Assembly (NCBI RefSeq): GCF_015687155.1
Contig: NZ_JADPQF010000004.1
Location: 124,001 to 188,000 of the forward strand
Direction: 5' to 3'
Source of the DNA: Aliikangiella sp. G2MR2-5
GTDB taxonomy: Bacteria; Pseudomonadota; Gammaproteobacteria; Enterobacterales; Kangiellaceae
DNA length: 64,000 nucleotides
The stretch's first letter is position 1; each line of letters opens with the position of its first letter. Of this stretch, positions 40,593-49,979 are shown piece after piece. A model generated the notes under the pieces. It worked only from the letters and a program-made list of their open reading frames with translations. It was not told the DNA's origin and ran no database searches. The position numbers were made by a program, and so were the translations under genes.

Positions 40593-41381
40593 CTACTCTA
40601 TTCCCAATTTTTTCATTAATATATCTTTATAAGTCTGACTGACGTTTACTTTGTCGCCATTTATAAGAACAATGGCATAGTTACCTTCCGCCAATGTAAG
40701 AAATTCAGAAACAAGTGAAACTCGAACCAAGGCAGTTCGATGTACTCTAAGAAATATGTCAGCGCTTAGATGCTTTTGTAAAAAGCTTAAACTAACACGG
40801 TGTAATATATTTTGATCGTCAAGATGTAACTCGACATAATTACCGGCTGTTGAGATCCAGTTTATCTTTTCAACATCAATTAACTGTATCTTTCCTACTG
40901 ACCTCACGATTAGCTTATCCAGCTTGGCGTTCTCATTTTTTGTTACTTGCTCTAGCTGATTTAATTGATTTGTTTGTGGATTAGTAATCGCAAGAAGTTC
41001 CTCTGCTTTCTTAATTGCTTTTGCAAACCTTTCGTCATCAAATGGTTTTAGTAGATAGTCAAGCGCACAGAGTTCGAATGCTTCAATAGCGTGATTATCA
41101 AAAGCAGTAACAAAAATTATTAGTGGTACTTTGTTAAATTTTTGTAGCTTGTTACACAGGGTTATACCATCGATTCCTGGCATTTTTATATCGAGAAATA
41201 CAACGTCTGGTTGATAAACAGTTATTCCCTCGAGCGCTTGTTCTCCTTGGCTATATTCATCACATACTTCCCAGTTAGCATATTGCTTTAGACTAAAGCG
41301 AATAGTTTTTCTGGCTAGAGATTCATCATCGACTATTATTGCTTTTATTTTGTTTGTTTGACTGTTTAATGAACTCATCAT
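40593..41381 (-). CDS. LytTR-family response regulator
   Basis: This is a 262-residue response regulator. The receiver domain spans residues about 12-128, with acidic residues D18-D19, phosphoacceptor D64 (VFLDIKMPG) and the switch lysine in LLKPFDD. The C-terminal LytTR DNA-binding domain (about 155-258) has IDVEKINWISTAGNYVELH and FLRVHRTALVRVS. It overlaps the histidine-kinase gene by ATGA, so the two form one two-component system (kinase first). Such AgrA/LytR/AlgR-type regulators bind paired direct repeats; I could not identify their target here. Confidence 0.93.
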   Translation of the reverse strand: MMSSLNSQTNKIKAIIVDDESLARKTIRFSLKQYANWEVCDEYSQGEQALEGITVYQPDVVFLDIKMPGIDGITLCNKLQKFNKVPLIIFVTAFDNHAIEAFELCALDYLLKPFDDERFAKAIKKAEELLAITNPQTNQLNQLEQVTKNENAKLDKLIVRSVGKIQLIDVEKINWISTAGNYVELHLDDQNILHRVSLSFLQKHLSADIFLRVHRTALVRVSLVSEFLTLAEGNYAIVLINGDKVNVSQTYKDILMKKLGIE

Positions 41382-42472
41382 TTGTTATCTTTGCCTTCTA
41401 TGGGAATAGTCAGCTCAACGGTATAGTGTTGTGTTGATTCTAAAATATTCATTACAACTGGAGACTGGTAGAGAATATTTAAACGATCTTTTAAATTTTT
41501 TAGCCCTATACCTAGCGTACCTTTGTTTTTACTGATTTTATCGTGTGTATTTTGGATAAACAGGTTAAGCTGTTTATGTCGATCCGAAATCTTGATAGTG
41601 AGCTCCATCGTTTTACCTGATTCTTCAAGGCCATGTCGAATTGCATTTTCTACAAAAATCTGCAGTAAAAAAGGTGGACATTCGTGATTTTGGTTTTTTC
41701 TTTCATCCTTTATAGTTACCTGGAGCTTGTCTTCAAAGCGAAGCCTTTGTAGTGCCACGTAATCACGTACAAAAGAAAGTTCGTCATCCAGTGTCACGAA
41801 AAGGTGATCACTGGCGCTGACTGCATATCTTAACAGATCACTTAGTTGGCGAATGGCTTTTAATGCATTTCCCGACTCTTCAATGCGAATCAGACCGGCG
41901 ATTGAATTCAGCGCATTGAATAGGAAGTGTGGTTCCAGCTGAGTTTGCAATGATTTCATTTGCAGCTCTTTCAACTGAAGTTCAAGCTGGATGTTGTCCT
42001 GCTTAGCAGAGATAGCTTCGAGCTTATTAGTTTGGGAACGACGATAAAAAATAATAGACACGCAACTTCCAAATACTACGCCAAATAGCAGCAGTTGATA
42101 AGTCCAGTACCAGGCTGGAAGCTCCAGATACTGTTGTATAAAAGATTTCTCCGACTGGGGTCTGCCAACAATAGAGCTAAGGGTGTCAAATGCCATTGCT
42201 ATGGGTAGCCAAATTACTACGAAGCACAAAGAGATCACTAATAATGACTGGTCATTTTTTTTTGCTCTTTCCACCAACCAGAAAAAAACTGGTGTTATTA
42301 ACATCCAGGGGCCAAAACTGGTGAAATAGCTTGCTATCCTTAATGCTATATTGACTTCCCTGCCTGCTCGGCTTGAGTCTAATATCGAGGCTAGAATACT
42401 GATGCTAATAAAAGCTGTCCATATAGCGAAGTTGGCAAATAGCGCACGTAAGTAAAATGAGTCAGGTTTCAT
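41378..42472 (-). CDS. LytS/AlgZ-type sensor histidine kinase
   Basis: This is a 364-residue membrane sensor kinase. It has four hydrophobic segments (about 10-30, 47-67, 78-96 and 120-142) with no recognised extracellular sensor domain, then a coiled coil. The His_kinase domain carries H182 in LEPHFLFNALNS. The GHKL ATPase has FVENAIRHGLEES and GIGLKNLKDRL. Kinases of this type pair with LytTR regulators, and the regulator gene overlaps its stop codon. The signal is unknown. Confidence 0.92.
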   Translation of the reverse strand: MKPDSFYLRALFANFAIWTAFISISILASILDSSRAGREVNIALRIASYFTSFGPWMLITPVFFWLVERAKKNDQSLLVISLCFVVIWLPIAMAFDTLSSIVGRPQSEKSFIQQYLELPAWYWTYQLLLFGVVFGSCVSIIFYRRSQTNKLEAISAKQDNIQLELQLKELQMKSLQTQLEPHFLFNALNSIAGLIRIEESGNALKAIRQLSDLLRYAVSASDHLFVTLDDELSFVRDYVALQRLRFEDKLQVTIKDERKNQNHECPPFLLQIFVENAIRHGLEESGKTMELTIKISDRHKQLNLFIQNTHDKISKNKGTLGIGLKNLKDRLNILYQSPVVMNILESTQHYTVELTIPIEGKDNK

Positions 42473-42677
42473 ACAGATAATTGATAGTGACGATTACTCT
42501 AGCATACCCAATAGTTGCGCAAGAAAAAATATGCCTTATCACAGCAAAGCGGCATTTGAACAACTTCTTGCTAAAATCGGGGAAAATACCCTATATAGCA
42601 AGGTACAAAAGGTTTTCATTGCGCTTTGAACTGCGTAAAATAGCAGCTTCGCGTTAAATAGACGGAAAGAAAACAGG

Positions 42678-44054
42678 ATGGATACTCAGGTTATTATTCT
42701 TGCTGCAGGGAAAGGTAGCAGGATGAAGTCAAAATTGCCCAAGGTTTTACACAAGTTGTCTGGAAAGGCCTTGGTTCAGCATGTTATTGATAACTGTCAG
42801 TCAATGGGCGCCAAGCACTGTCACTTAGTTGTTGGCCATGGCGCAGAGATGGTTAAATCGGGAGTTAGCGGTGAAGCTGTTGAACTTTCGTTTGTAGAGC
42901 AGACTGAGCAGTTAGGTACCGGGCATGCTGTAAAAATGGCGATCGATGGGTTGAAACCCGATACACCTACACTGATTCTTTACGGTGATGTACCTCTTAC
43001 CCACCATGATACCTTGTCGCAGCTTGTAGATGTACATTTGGCTGATCCAAAAGGTATCGCATTAATGACCTGCATTTTGGATGACCCTACCGGCTATGGT
43101 CGAATTACCCGTTCTGAGTCGGGCTCTGTAACTGGAATTGTAGAGCATAAAGACGCAAGTGATGAGCAAAGACTAATTAACGAAGTTAATACCGGTATTT
43201 TATGCTGTAATTCAACCCAGCTAATTCAATGGGTTAACCAGCTAAATAATGATAACGCTCAGGGTGAGTATTACCTCACTGATATAATTGCGATGTGTGT
43301 TAATGAGGGTAATCATATTACTACGGCCCAGCCGACTCACCTGTATGAAGTAGAAGGTATCAACACTTTGCGCCAGTTAGCAGAGTTGGAGCGAGTTTGG
43401 CAATTGGAGATGGCCGGGCAGCTAATGGATGGCGGTGTGACCCTAATCGATCCGACTCGATTTGATCTACGCGGACAACTATCTTGCGATTCTGATGTTG
43501 TTATTGACGTTAACTGTGTTATTGAAGGGCGCGTGGTATTACATGAGGGTGCACAGATAGGTCCGAATGTTTATCTAAAAGACTGTACCATTGGTAAAGA
43601 TGCTGTTATCAAGGCCAATAGTGTGATTGAAGGAGCTATTGTGGGAGCCAGGTCTAGCGCAGGTCCTTTTGCTCGTTTACGCCCAGGCACCGAACTGAAA
43701 GAAGATGCTCATATAGGCAATTTTGTTGAGATCAAAAAGTCGACTATTGGTAATGGTTCAAAAGCTGGACACCTCTCCTATATCGGTGATGCTGAGATAG
43801 GGGAAAAAGTGAATATTGGAGCTGGCACTATAACCTGCAATTATGATGGAGCGAATAAACACAAAACCATTATTGATGACGGTGCTTTTATTGGATCAGA
43901 TACGCAATTGGTCGCGCCTGTTAAGGTAGGTAAAAATGTGACGGTTGGTGCTGGCACTACGGTAACAAGTGATGTTGATGATGATGCCCTGGTGATTAGT
44001 CGGGTTAAGCAGAAGCAAATCAGTGGCTGGCAACGGCCAACCAAGAATAAATAA
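42678..44054 (+). CDS. glmU: Bifunctional GlcNAc-1-P uridyltransferase/GlcN-1-P acetyltransferase
   Basis: This 458-residue enzyme makes UDP-GlcNAc for peptidoglycan and LPS. The N-terminal pyrophosphorylase begins [21 protein letters not shown]. The C-terminal left-handed beta-helix with hexapeptide repeats contains the acetyltransferase active region [21 protein letters not shown] and [13 protein letters not shown]. It is followed 20 bases later by glmS, the usual pair downstream of the atp operon in gammaproteobacteria. No clear GlmY/GlmZ pairing site was looked for in the leader. Confidence 0.99.
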   Translation: MDTQVIILAAGKGSRMKSKLPKVLHKLSGKALVQHVIDNCQSMGAKHCHLVVGHGAEMVKSGVSGEAVELSFVEQTEQLGTGHAVKMAIDGLKPDTPTLILYGDVPLTHHDTLSQLVDVHLADPKGIALMTCILDDPTGYGRITRSESGSVTGIVEHKDASDEQRLINEVNTGILCCNSTQLIQWVNQLNNDNAQGEYYLTDIIAMCVNEGNHITTAQPTHLYEVEGINTLRQLAELERVWQLEMAGQLMDGGVTLIDPTRFDLRGQLSCDSDVVIDVNCVIEGRVVLHEGAQIGPNVYLKDCTIGKDAVIKANSVIEGAIVGARSSAGPFARLRPGTELKEDAHIGNFVEIKKSTIGNGSKAGHLSYIGDAEIGEKVNIGAGTITCNYDGANKHKTIIDDGAFIGSDTQLVAPVKVGKNVTVGAGTTVTSDVDDDALVISRVKQKQISGWQRPTKNK

Positions 44055-44074
44055 TTGATACGGAGATACATTCC

Positions 44075-45907
44075 ATGTGTGGCATTGTAGGCGCAGTTGC
44101 GCAAAGGGATATTGCAGAAATCCTTGTTGAAGGTTTAAGAAGACTAGAATATCGAGGTTATGACTCGGCTGGTTTAGCAGTGATTTCAAATAATCAAATT
44201 AATCGAGTACGGCGAGTTGGAAAGGTTGCTGAACTCAGCAAGGCTTTAGAGTCTAATCCCGTTGATGGCTCAATTGGTATTGCTCATACCCGTTGGGCGA
44301 CTCATGGCGAGCCTACAGAGTCCAACGCTCATCCTCACTTTTCTAACGACAAAATTGCTATTGTTCATAATGGCATTATTGAAAACTACGAAGAGTTAAG
44401 AGAAGAGCTTAAGTCGCAGGGCTATGTATTCACTTCTGAAACAGACACCGAAGTCATGGCTCATCTGATTGAGAGAGAGCGTAAAACTTCAGACAGCCTT
44501 TTAAACGCAGTTCTCAAAGCTACAAAATTGCTACATGGTGCTTACGGCACCGTAGTTATGGAAGTTGATAGCCCTGAGACTCTGGTTGTTGCTCGATCTG
44601 GCAGTCCGCTAGTTCTTGGCCAGGGTATCGGTGAAATGTTTATTGCATCAGATCAGTTGGCGTTATTGCCTGTAACACGTCGTTTTATGTTCTTAGAAGA
44701 AGGTGAAGTTGCTGAGGTTACTCGCCGCGAAGTAAAAATACTTAGCCCTGAGGGTACACCTGTTGAGCGTGACTTTGAAGAAACTTCAGTTCAACACGAT
44801 GCTGGAGATAAGGGGCAGTATCGTCATTATATGATGAAAGAGATACATGAGCAGCCTTCTTCAATTACCAGCACGCTAGAGGGACGTCTGGCTGCTGACT
44901 CGGTTATCGTCGAGTCATTTGGCAACAAAGCACCAGAGTTATTGGCTAAAGCTGAATCGGTTCAAATTATCGCTTGTGGTACAAGCTACCATGCCGCTAT
45001 GGTTGCTAAATACTGGATCGAGTCCATGGTGGGAATTCCTTGCCAGGTTGAAATTGCGAGTGAATATCGTTACAGAAAAACTGTTGTTGTTCCTAACTCC
45101 TTATTCATCAGTATTTCCCAGTCCGGTGAAACAGCTGATACTTTAGCCGCGCTACGAATCGCTAAAGAGCAAGGGTTTATGGCTAGCTTAACCATTTGTA
45201 ATGTCCCTGGGTCCTCTCTGGTAAGAGAGTCCGATATGGCATTTATGACTCGAGCGGGTGCCGAAATTGGTGTTGCTTCAACTAAGGCGTTTACCACGCA
45301 GCTCACAGGTTTATTGATGCTGGCAACTGCGCTTGCACAAGTGAAGCAAACTCTTTCCGCTGAAGAAATTAGTAAGATTGTTGATGAATTAAGAGCACTA
45401 CCTGCAGATATTAATGACGCTTTGGTTATGGATAAAACTATCGAGCAGGTAGCCGAGGAGTTCAACGAAAAAGAACACTGCCTGTTTTTGGGACGTGGTG
45501 AACAGTATCCTATTGCGATGGAAGGAGCTTTAAAGCTTAAGGAAATATCCTATATCCATGCTGAGGCATATGCTGCGGGTGAGCTAAAACATGGTCCTCT
45601 GGCCTTAATCGATCAGGATATGCCAGTGGTAGTGGTGGCACCAAATAATGAACTCATCGAAAAATTGAAGTCCAATATGGAAGAAGTTCGGGCTCGCGGC
45701 GGTCAGTTATATGTGTTTGCTGATGAAGCGAGTGAGATTAGTGAAAATAGCGGACTGAAAATTATTCATTGTTCAGCCAAGGGTCAGTATGTTGCCCCTA
45801 TTATTTTTACTATCCCGCTTCAACTCTTATCCTATCATGTGGCGGTTATCCGAGGTACCGATGTAGACCAACCCAGAAACCTGGCTAAATCGGTAACAGT
45901 AGAGTAG
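44075..45907 (+). CDS. glmS: Glutamine-fructose-6-phosphate aminotransferase
   Basis: This is the 610-residue first enzyme of hexosamine synthesis. The N-terminal nucleophile cysteine is C2 in MCGIVGA. The glutaminase domain has [13 protein letters not shown], and the two SIS sugar isomerase domains show [10 protein letters not shown] and [14 protein letters not shown]. The C-terminus ends in LAKSVTVE, as usual. There is no glmS ribozyme; the 20-base gap to glmU is too short for one. Confidence 0.99.
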   Translation: MCGIVGAVAQRDIAEILVEGLRRLEYRGYDSAGLAVISNNQINRVRRVGKVAELSKALESNPVDGSIGIAHTRWATHGEPTESNAHPHFSNDKIAIVHNGIIENYEELREELKSQGYVFTSETDTEVMAHLIERERKTSDSLLNAVLKATKLLHGAYGTVVMEVDSPETLVVARSGSPLVLGQGIGEMFIASDQLALLPVTRRFMFLEEGEVAEVTRREVKILSPEGTPVERDFEETSVQHDAGDKGQYRHYMMKEIHEQPSSITSTLEGRLAADSVIVESFGNKAPELLAKAESVQIIACGTSYHAAMVAKYWIESMVGIPCQVEIASEYRYRKTVVVPNSLFISISQSGETADTLAALRIAKEQGFMASLTICNVPGSSLVRESDMAFMTRAGAEIGVASTKAFTTQLTGLLMLATALAQVKQTLSAEEISKIVDELRALPADINDALVMDKTIEQVAEEFNEKEHCLFLGRGEQYPIAMEGALKLKEISYIHAEAYAAGELKHGPLALIDQDMPVVVVAPNNELIEKLKSNMEEVRARGGQLYVFADEASEISENSGLKIIHCSAKGQYVAPIIFTIPLQLLSYHVAVIRGTDVDQPRNLAKSVTVE

Positions 45908-45937
45908 CGCCGGTTAATAAATTTTTCAGAGGTTAGA

Positions 45938-46552
45938 ATGAAACAAATAAAACTAAAGTCATTGATGATAAGTGCTGCAATAGCGCTCTCTCCGTTTACG
46001 TTTGCTGCAAGTCAGTTTGAACAAGGAACTCATTATGACGTTATTGCACCTCAGGTAAAAACTGAACCTGTTGTAGAAGAGTTCTTTAATTATGCTTGTG
46101 GTGCTTGCTTTGCCATTGAGAAATTTAGTCAGGAATTCAAAGAAAAACACCCAAACATTAAATTCAAGTACGTTCCTGTCGAATTGAGGCCAGCTTGGAA
46201 AATTTATGTTAAAGCCTATTTTATTGGTGAAAAGTTAGGTGTTCTCGACAAAAGTCACAGCAAGCTATTTGATCGTATCCACGTCGATAAAAAGTACTTT
46301 AAAGATGAAGACGATATGAAAGCTTTTTTCATAGAGCTGGGAGTCACAGAAGCTGATTATGACAAAGTTGCAGATTCCTACTGGGTTAAAACTCAAATGC
46401 GCCAAGCGAAACAGTATTCCTTTAAAGCCAAGGTTTCGAGTACACCTTCGTTTGTCGTTAACAAACGGTATAAAATTAATCGTACTGAAATGAGTACACA
46501 GCAGTTAGAAGACTCCATGGTAGAGCTGTCAACCGGAGCTGGTTCTAACTGA
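45938..46552 (+). CDS. DsbA-family thiol:disulfide oxidoreductase with CGAC active site
   Basis: This is a 204-residue periplasmic thioredoxin-fold protein. It has a signal peptide (residues 1-23, TFA/ASQF), the active-site pair C54-G55-A56-C57 in FFNYACGACFAI, and the cis-proline loop T169-P170 in SSTPSFVVN. The overall pattern (GTHYDVI near the mature N-terminus, insertion of a helical domain, VNKRY near the end) is that of DsbA. E. coli DsbA has CPHC; CGAC would be expected to alter redox potential. It may be the main DsbA or a secondary paralogue. It lies 30 bases after glmS and ends at a terminator. Confidence 0.88.
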   Translation: MKQIKLKSLMISAAIALSPFTFAASQFEQGTHYDVIAPQVKTEPVVEEFFNYACGACFAIEKFSQEFKEKHPNIKFKYVPVELRPAWKIYVKAYFIGEKLGVLDKSHSKLFDRIHVDKKYFKDEDDMKAFFIELGVTEADYDKVADSYWVKTQMRQAKQYSFKAKVSSTPSFVVNKRYKINRTEMSTQQLEDSMVELSTGAGSN

Positions 46553-46571
46553 TTCTATTCATAATTATGTT

Positions 46572-46598
46572 AAAAACCCGGCAAGGCCGGGTTTTTTT
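46572..46598 (+). terminator. Intrinsic terminator after DsbA-like gene
   Basis: AAACCCGGC and GCCGGGTTT form a 9-bp stem with a three-base loop and a T-tail. Confidence 0.93.
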
Positions 46599-46800
46599 GT
46601 AAGTAGTGTCTGGAGAGCTTATTGCGACCAGGCAATTCTGAAACAAACTGTTACATACACCTTTGATGTATTACCCAACTATTTTGTCGAGTCGAACGAC
46701 TATTGATAATAGTGCCTTGAACCGTAGAGCCTGAACTTAAGCAACTGTGCAAGGTTTTACGGATTATTTCGAGGGCCGGTTCTTATTTAGGAGGAAAGCA

Positions 46801-47592
46801 ATGAAAAATACCCTAGTCGCCTTGGCAATATGGAGTGCAAGTAGCCTTGTACAGGCACATACCGAAGCGTGTCATTTTTCGACAGATTACAATGTCGATA
46901 TTAATGAGGAAGAAATCGTATTTTCAAAACCCGATGGCGACCGCTTTCGATTTGTCGAAAACGCTCTGTTTATTAATGGAGATAAAGTAGCTTTGACTGA
47001 AGCGCAGTCTGAAGCCAGTAGACAATTGCAACAAAACACCAGAAAAATGGTTCCCAAGATTGCCAGGATTGCAGTGGAAGGTGCTGAGCTGGGCATTAAG
47101 GCTTCAACAATGGTTTTGACTAGCTTATTCGGTGATGATGAGCAAATACAACAGGATTTGATCAAACCAATAGAAGCTATCAGCCAGAAAATTCAGACCA
47201 ATATCAATGAAACCCACATCAATACCGCAGAGCTTGAAAAAGTATTGGAAGATGCATTTGATGATGAGTTTGAACAGCTAATAGAGCAAGCTGCCACCAA
47301 ATACTCAGGGAAAATTGTTGGTAATGTTATTTCGGCTATATTTTCGGGTGATGAAGAAGAGCTTGCTGATTTCGAGTTTCGCATGGAAACATTAGAACAC
47401 GAAGTAGAGAAATACGTCGAAGAAAACGCAGCTGAGCTTGAAGTGCAGGCAGAGTCTCTTTGTGGAGAAATGGCTTCTCTAGATAAGTTTGACAACCTAT
47501 TGGAAGGAGTTTCAGGTTACCCTGAAGGTGGACTTATTAATACTGATGGTGATGGAGTGAATGTTAATAGCTTGACGTGGAACCATAAATAA
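46801..47592 (+). CDS. DUF2884 (YggN-like) periplasmic protein of unknown function
   Basis: This is a 263-residue protein of the DUF2884/YggN type. The chosen start at 46801 has AGGAGG at ideal distance and gives a signal peptide MKNTLVALAIWSASSLVQA with cleavage before HTEAC. The mature part is very acidic and helical, with the repeated heptad-like stretch ELEKVLEDAFDDEFEQL and an ending rich in Glu. A cysteine pair (CHF near the N-terminus and SLCGEM near the C-terminus) could form a disulfide, and a DsbA-like gene lies just upstream. The function of the family is not known. Confidence 0.82.
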   Translation: MKNTLVALAIWSASSLVQAHTEACHFSTDYNVDINEEEIVFSKPDGDRFRFVENALFINGDKVALTEAQSEASRQLQQNTRKMVPKIARIAVEGAELGIKASTMVLTSLFGDDEQIQQDLIKPIEAISQKIQTNINETHINTAELEKVLEDAFDDEFEQLIEQAATKYSGKIVGNVISAIFSGDEEELADFEFRMETLEHEVEKYVEENAAELEVQAESLCGEMASLDKFDNLLEGVSGYPEGGLINTDGDGVNVNSLTWNHK

Positions 47593-47623
47593 ACCCGCAG
47601 TTTATTCATTCTCCAGACTTCAC

Positions 47624-47651
47624 AAAAGGTAGCGGTTGCTGCCTTTTTTTT
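47624..47651 (+). terminator. Intrinsic terminator after DUF2884 gene
   Basis: AAAAGGTAGC pairs with GCTGCCTTTT (one T-G wobble) around a four-base loop, followed by a T-run. Confidence 0.85.
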
Positions 47652-47711
47652 GCTCATTTAAGAGATTTTTATTATTATCGCGTCTGCGTAATTACCACTA
47701 ATGACAAGAAC

Positions 47712-48539
47712 ATGAAGATTTTCTGGGATCAATTTTTAGCTCGACTCGAAAAAGTTAACGAAAGCAAAGTTTTTCAAACATTAGTTATCATTGTGATTAT
47801 TGCTTCGGCTCTATCTATAGGCGCGAAAACCCATCAATTGCCCTCCGAAGTAAATAATATTCTAGAAATAGGTGACAATCTGATAACTATATTTTTTGCG
47901 TTGGAAATCATGATTCGCTTTCTCGCAACGAATAGCTTTAAGAAGTTTTTTACCAGTGGCTGGAATATCTTTGACACCTTAATTGTTATTGGTAGCCTTA
48001 TTCCACAAGGCGGTTCGGGGGTCTTGTTGGCTCGTTTATTAAGGGTTTTCAGAGTGTTACGGCTTGTATCAATTATTCCTGAACTCAGGGTTTTGATAAA
48101 TGCTCTGCTTAAAGCTATCCCCAGAATGGGGTATATTGCGCTGTTGATGTTTGTCATTTTCTATATTTATGGCGCCGTTGGAAGTATCTTGTTCCATAAT
48201 ATCAATGAGACATTGTGGGGAGATGTCTCTATCTCTATGCTAACCTTGTTTCGAGTGGCTACTTTCGAAGACTGGACCGACGTAATGTATGAAACCATGA
48301 CGGTTTTTCCACTGAGTTGGCTTTTCTATATTTCTTTCATCTTTCTGACTGCTTTCATATTCCTTAATATGATGGTAGGAACTATTCTGGAAGTGATGAG
48401 TGAAGAGCACGAAAGACACAGAGCTGAGCAGCATGGAGAAACTGCTGAAGGAGGAGAGCCTGCCAGTCGAGCTCAAATCGAAGCACTACAAACAGAGTTA
48501 GCAGAAATCAAAGCTATGCTTGTTAAAAATGCGGGTTGA
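47712..48539 (+). CDS. Voltage-gated cation channel, BacNaV-type, with calcium-channel-like filter
   Basis: This is a 275-residue six-helix channel subunit expected to form tetramers in the inner membrane. S1-S3 lie at about 20-38, 55-72 and 84-97. The voltage sensor S4 carries R108, R111, R114 and R117 at three-residue spacing. S5 is at about 139-160, the pore loop is TFEDWTD at 184-190, and S6 is at about 205-228. A C-terminal helix (AQIEALQTELAEIKAML) fits the tetrameric coiled coil of NaChBac-type channels. Sodium-selective relatives have TLESW in the filter; aspartates at the positions after E and after W-T resemble engineered calcium-selective CavAb. Calcium or mixed selectivity is therefore inferred. 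Confidence 0.87.
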   Translation: MKIFWDQFLARLEKVNESKVFQTLVIIVIIASALSIGAKTHQLPSEVNNILEIGDNLITIFFALEIMIRFLATNSFKKFFTSGWNIFDTLIVIGSLIPQGGSGVLLARLLRVFRVLRLVSIIPELRVLINALLKAIPRMGYIALLMFVIFYIYGAVGSILFHNINETLWGDVSISMLTLFRVATFEDWTDVMYETMTVFPLSWLFYISFIFLTAFIFLNMMVGTILEVMSEEHERHRAEQHGETAEGGEPASRAQIEALQTELAEIKAMLVKNAG

Positions 48540-48561
48540 GCTTTCAATATGAGAAGTAACA

Positions 48562-49467
48562 TTGACTGAAAATATTAAAAAAAGCAGTAGTAAGGGGCGT
48601 TTGGCGGTAGGACTGATTTATGTGCTTCATTGGCTTCCCGGATTTTTGGTTAATAGCATTTCACGCTTTCTGGCAATCCAGGGACTACGCAAGAGTCGAA
48701 GAAACGCGCGAGTTGTTCAAAGAAATCTTGAGCTATGCTTTCCTGAGCTAGCTGATGAACAGGTTGCAAGTCTGGCAGAAAGGAGCTTGGAAGAAAATTC
48801 GCTGTTGGTTAAAGAGTTTGCGCATGCCTGGCTGGGAAACAGAGCTTCAATAGAGAAGAAAATTATCGGCGTGAATGGCCGAAATATTTTGGAGCAACCT
48901 GCCACGAATAAAAAGCCGGTTATTATCGCGGTTCCCCACCTTGGGAACTGGGAGTATTTCTGGCAGTGGTTGCAATTCAATTATTCCGCCGTAGGTATGT
49001 ATAGCCCGGCAGAATACCCTGAACTTGATAATCTGATTCTTAATGCCAGAGAAAGGTTCGGTGGTCAGGTTTTTGCGACCGATAGCAAAGGTCTTATGGG
49101 ATTGATGAAAGCTTTGAAACGTGGTGGCGTCATGATGATTTTGCCGGATCAGGTACCCAAAGCTGGTGCTGGAAACTACGCTCCATTTTTTGGTCAGTCG
49201 GCGTTCACAATGACTCTTTTACATAAGTTTCTCAACAAGACCGGTGCACAGCTTCTTTTTGGGGCTGCTATTCGAGAACAGGTCAGTGGAAGGTTTTTCA
49301 TTGATTTAAAAGAAGCCAGGTTCGATTATCAGGGATTGGATGCCAACGAGTTCAATCAACAAATGAATATGCAACTGGAAGATATGATTCGCCAGTATCC
49401 GCAACAATATCAGTGGGACTATAAAAGGTTTAAGAGTCAGGCTGATGGTACAAATTTTTATCAGTAA
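48562..49467 (+). CDS. Lysophospholipid acyltransferase, LpxL/LpxM (HtrB/MsbB) family
   Basis: This is a 301-residue inner-membrane acyltransferase that adds a secondary acyl chain to lipid A precursors. It has an N-terminal hydrophobic anchor (LIYVLHWLPGFLVNSI), the catalytic H-x4-E motif in PHLGNWEYF, and MILPDQVPKAG, all characteristic of the family. The start appears to be TTG 48562 with GAGAAG upstream; there is no in-frame ATG close by. It is somewhat short compared with LpxL (~306), within range. It cannot be assigned to LpxL or LpxM specifically. It converges on smg, with 20 bases between the stops. Confidence 0.85.
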   Translation: MTENIKKSSSKGRLAVGLIYVLHWLPGFLVNSISRFLAIQGLRKSRRNARVVQRNLELCFPELADEQVASLAERSLEENSLLVKEFAHAWLGNRASIEKKIIGVNGRNILEQPATNKKPVIIAVPHLGNWEYFWQWLQFNYSAVGMYSPAEYPELDNLILNARERFGGQVFATDSKGLMGLMKALKRGGVMMILPDQVPKAGAGNYAPFFGQSAFTMTLLHKFLNKTGAQLLFGAAIREQVSGRFFIDLKEARFDYQGLDANEFNQQMNMQLEDMIRQYPQQYQWDYKRFKSQADGTNFYQ

Positions 49468-49487
49468 GAGCTGCTACTAGCTATATT

Positions 49488-49955
49488 CTAATGAAAGCAG
49501 GCATCCATGTTTTCCAGCCAAACGGCTGCGCCTTGTCTGCCCGGAAGGTTAAACAGAACCATCATGACGACCCACTTTAGTTGATCTAAATCTACTGGTT
49601 GTTCAATTTCAAGTGCCAGAACCCTGTCGACGACAGCTTCTCGGCTATGTGGATCCAGAACCCCTACTTGCTCAAGGAAATATAGAAAACCTCGGCAATC
49701 AGCAGACAGATAGTGCTCTTCATAGGGGTGATAGACTCGGGTACTAATCAGCGAAGAAGGCAAGGGAGCAAAGTTTTCTGAGCTAGTTTCAACCAGTCCA
49801 TCTAGCCAGCTCAATGCAGAATTAATTTCAAAGCTTTTGAATCCGACCTCTTCGAGTTCATCAACTAGTTGTTGTGCCTTTTCTACAGGTACAAACTCAT
49901 CGTCTTGAAATCGTTCGAATATATAAAGCAGTACATCAAGTACTCCTGCTTTCAT
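49488..49955 (-). CDS. smg: Smg family protein (DUF494)
   Basis: This is a 155-residue acidic, helical protein of the Smg/DUF494 family, found next to dprA in most gammaproteobacteria. The sequence begins MKAGVLDVLLYIFERFQDDE, and LDQLKWVVMMVLFNLPGRQG near the end is the conserved block. Its function is unknown. It is the last gene of the LysM-dprA-smg operon. Confidence 0.93.
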   Translation of the reverse strand: MKAGVLDVLLYIFERFQDDEFVPVEKAQQLVDELEEVGFKSFEINSALSWLDGLVETSSENFAPLPSSLISTRVYHPYEEHYLSADCRGFLYFLEQVGVLDPHSREAVVDRVLALEIEQPVDLDQLKWVVMMVLFNLPGRQGAAVWLENMDACFH

Positions 49956-49979
49956 TTATCTTCCCCAGAAAATGATGAA

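Noticed and set aside
42568-42641. Possible glmU promoters (TTGCTA...TATATA, and TTTTCA...TAAAAT)
   Set aside because: Both are weak or oddly spaced; neither could be chosen with confidence.
46747-46800. Upstream start of the DUF2884 gene
   Set aside because: The AGGAGG at 46790-46795 and the signal peptide fit ATG 46801 instead.
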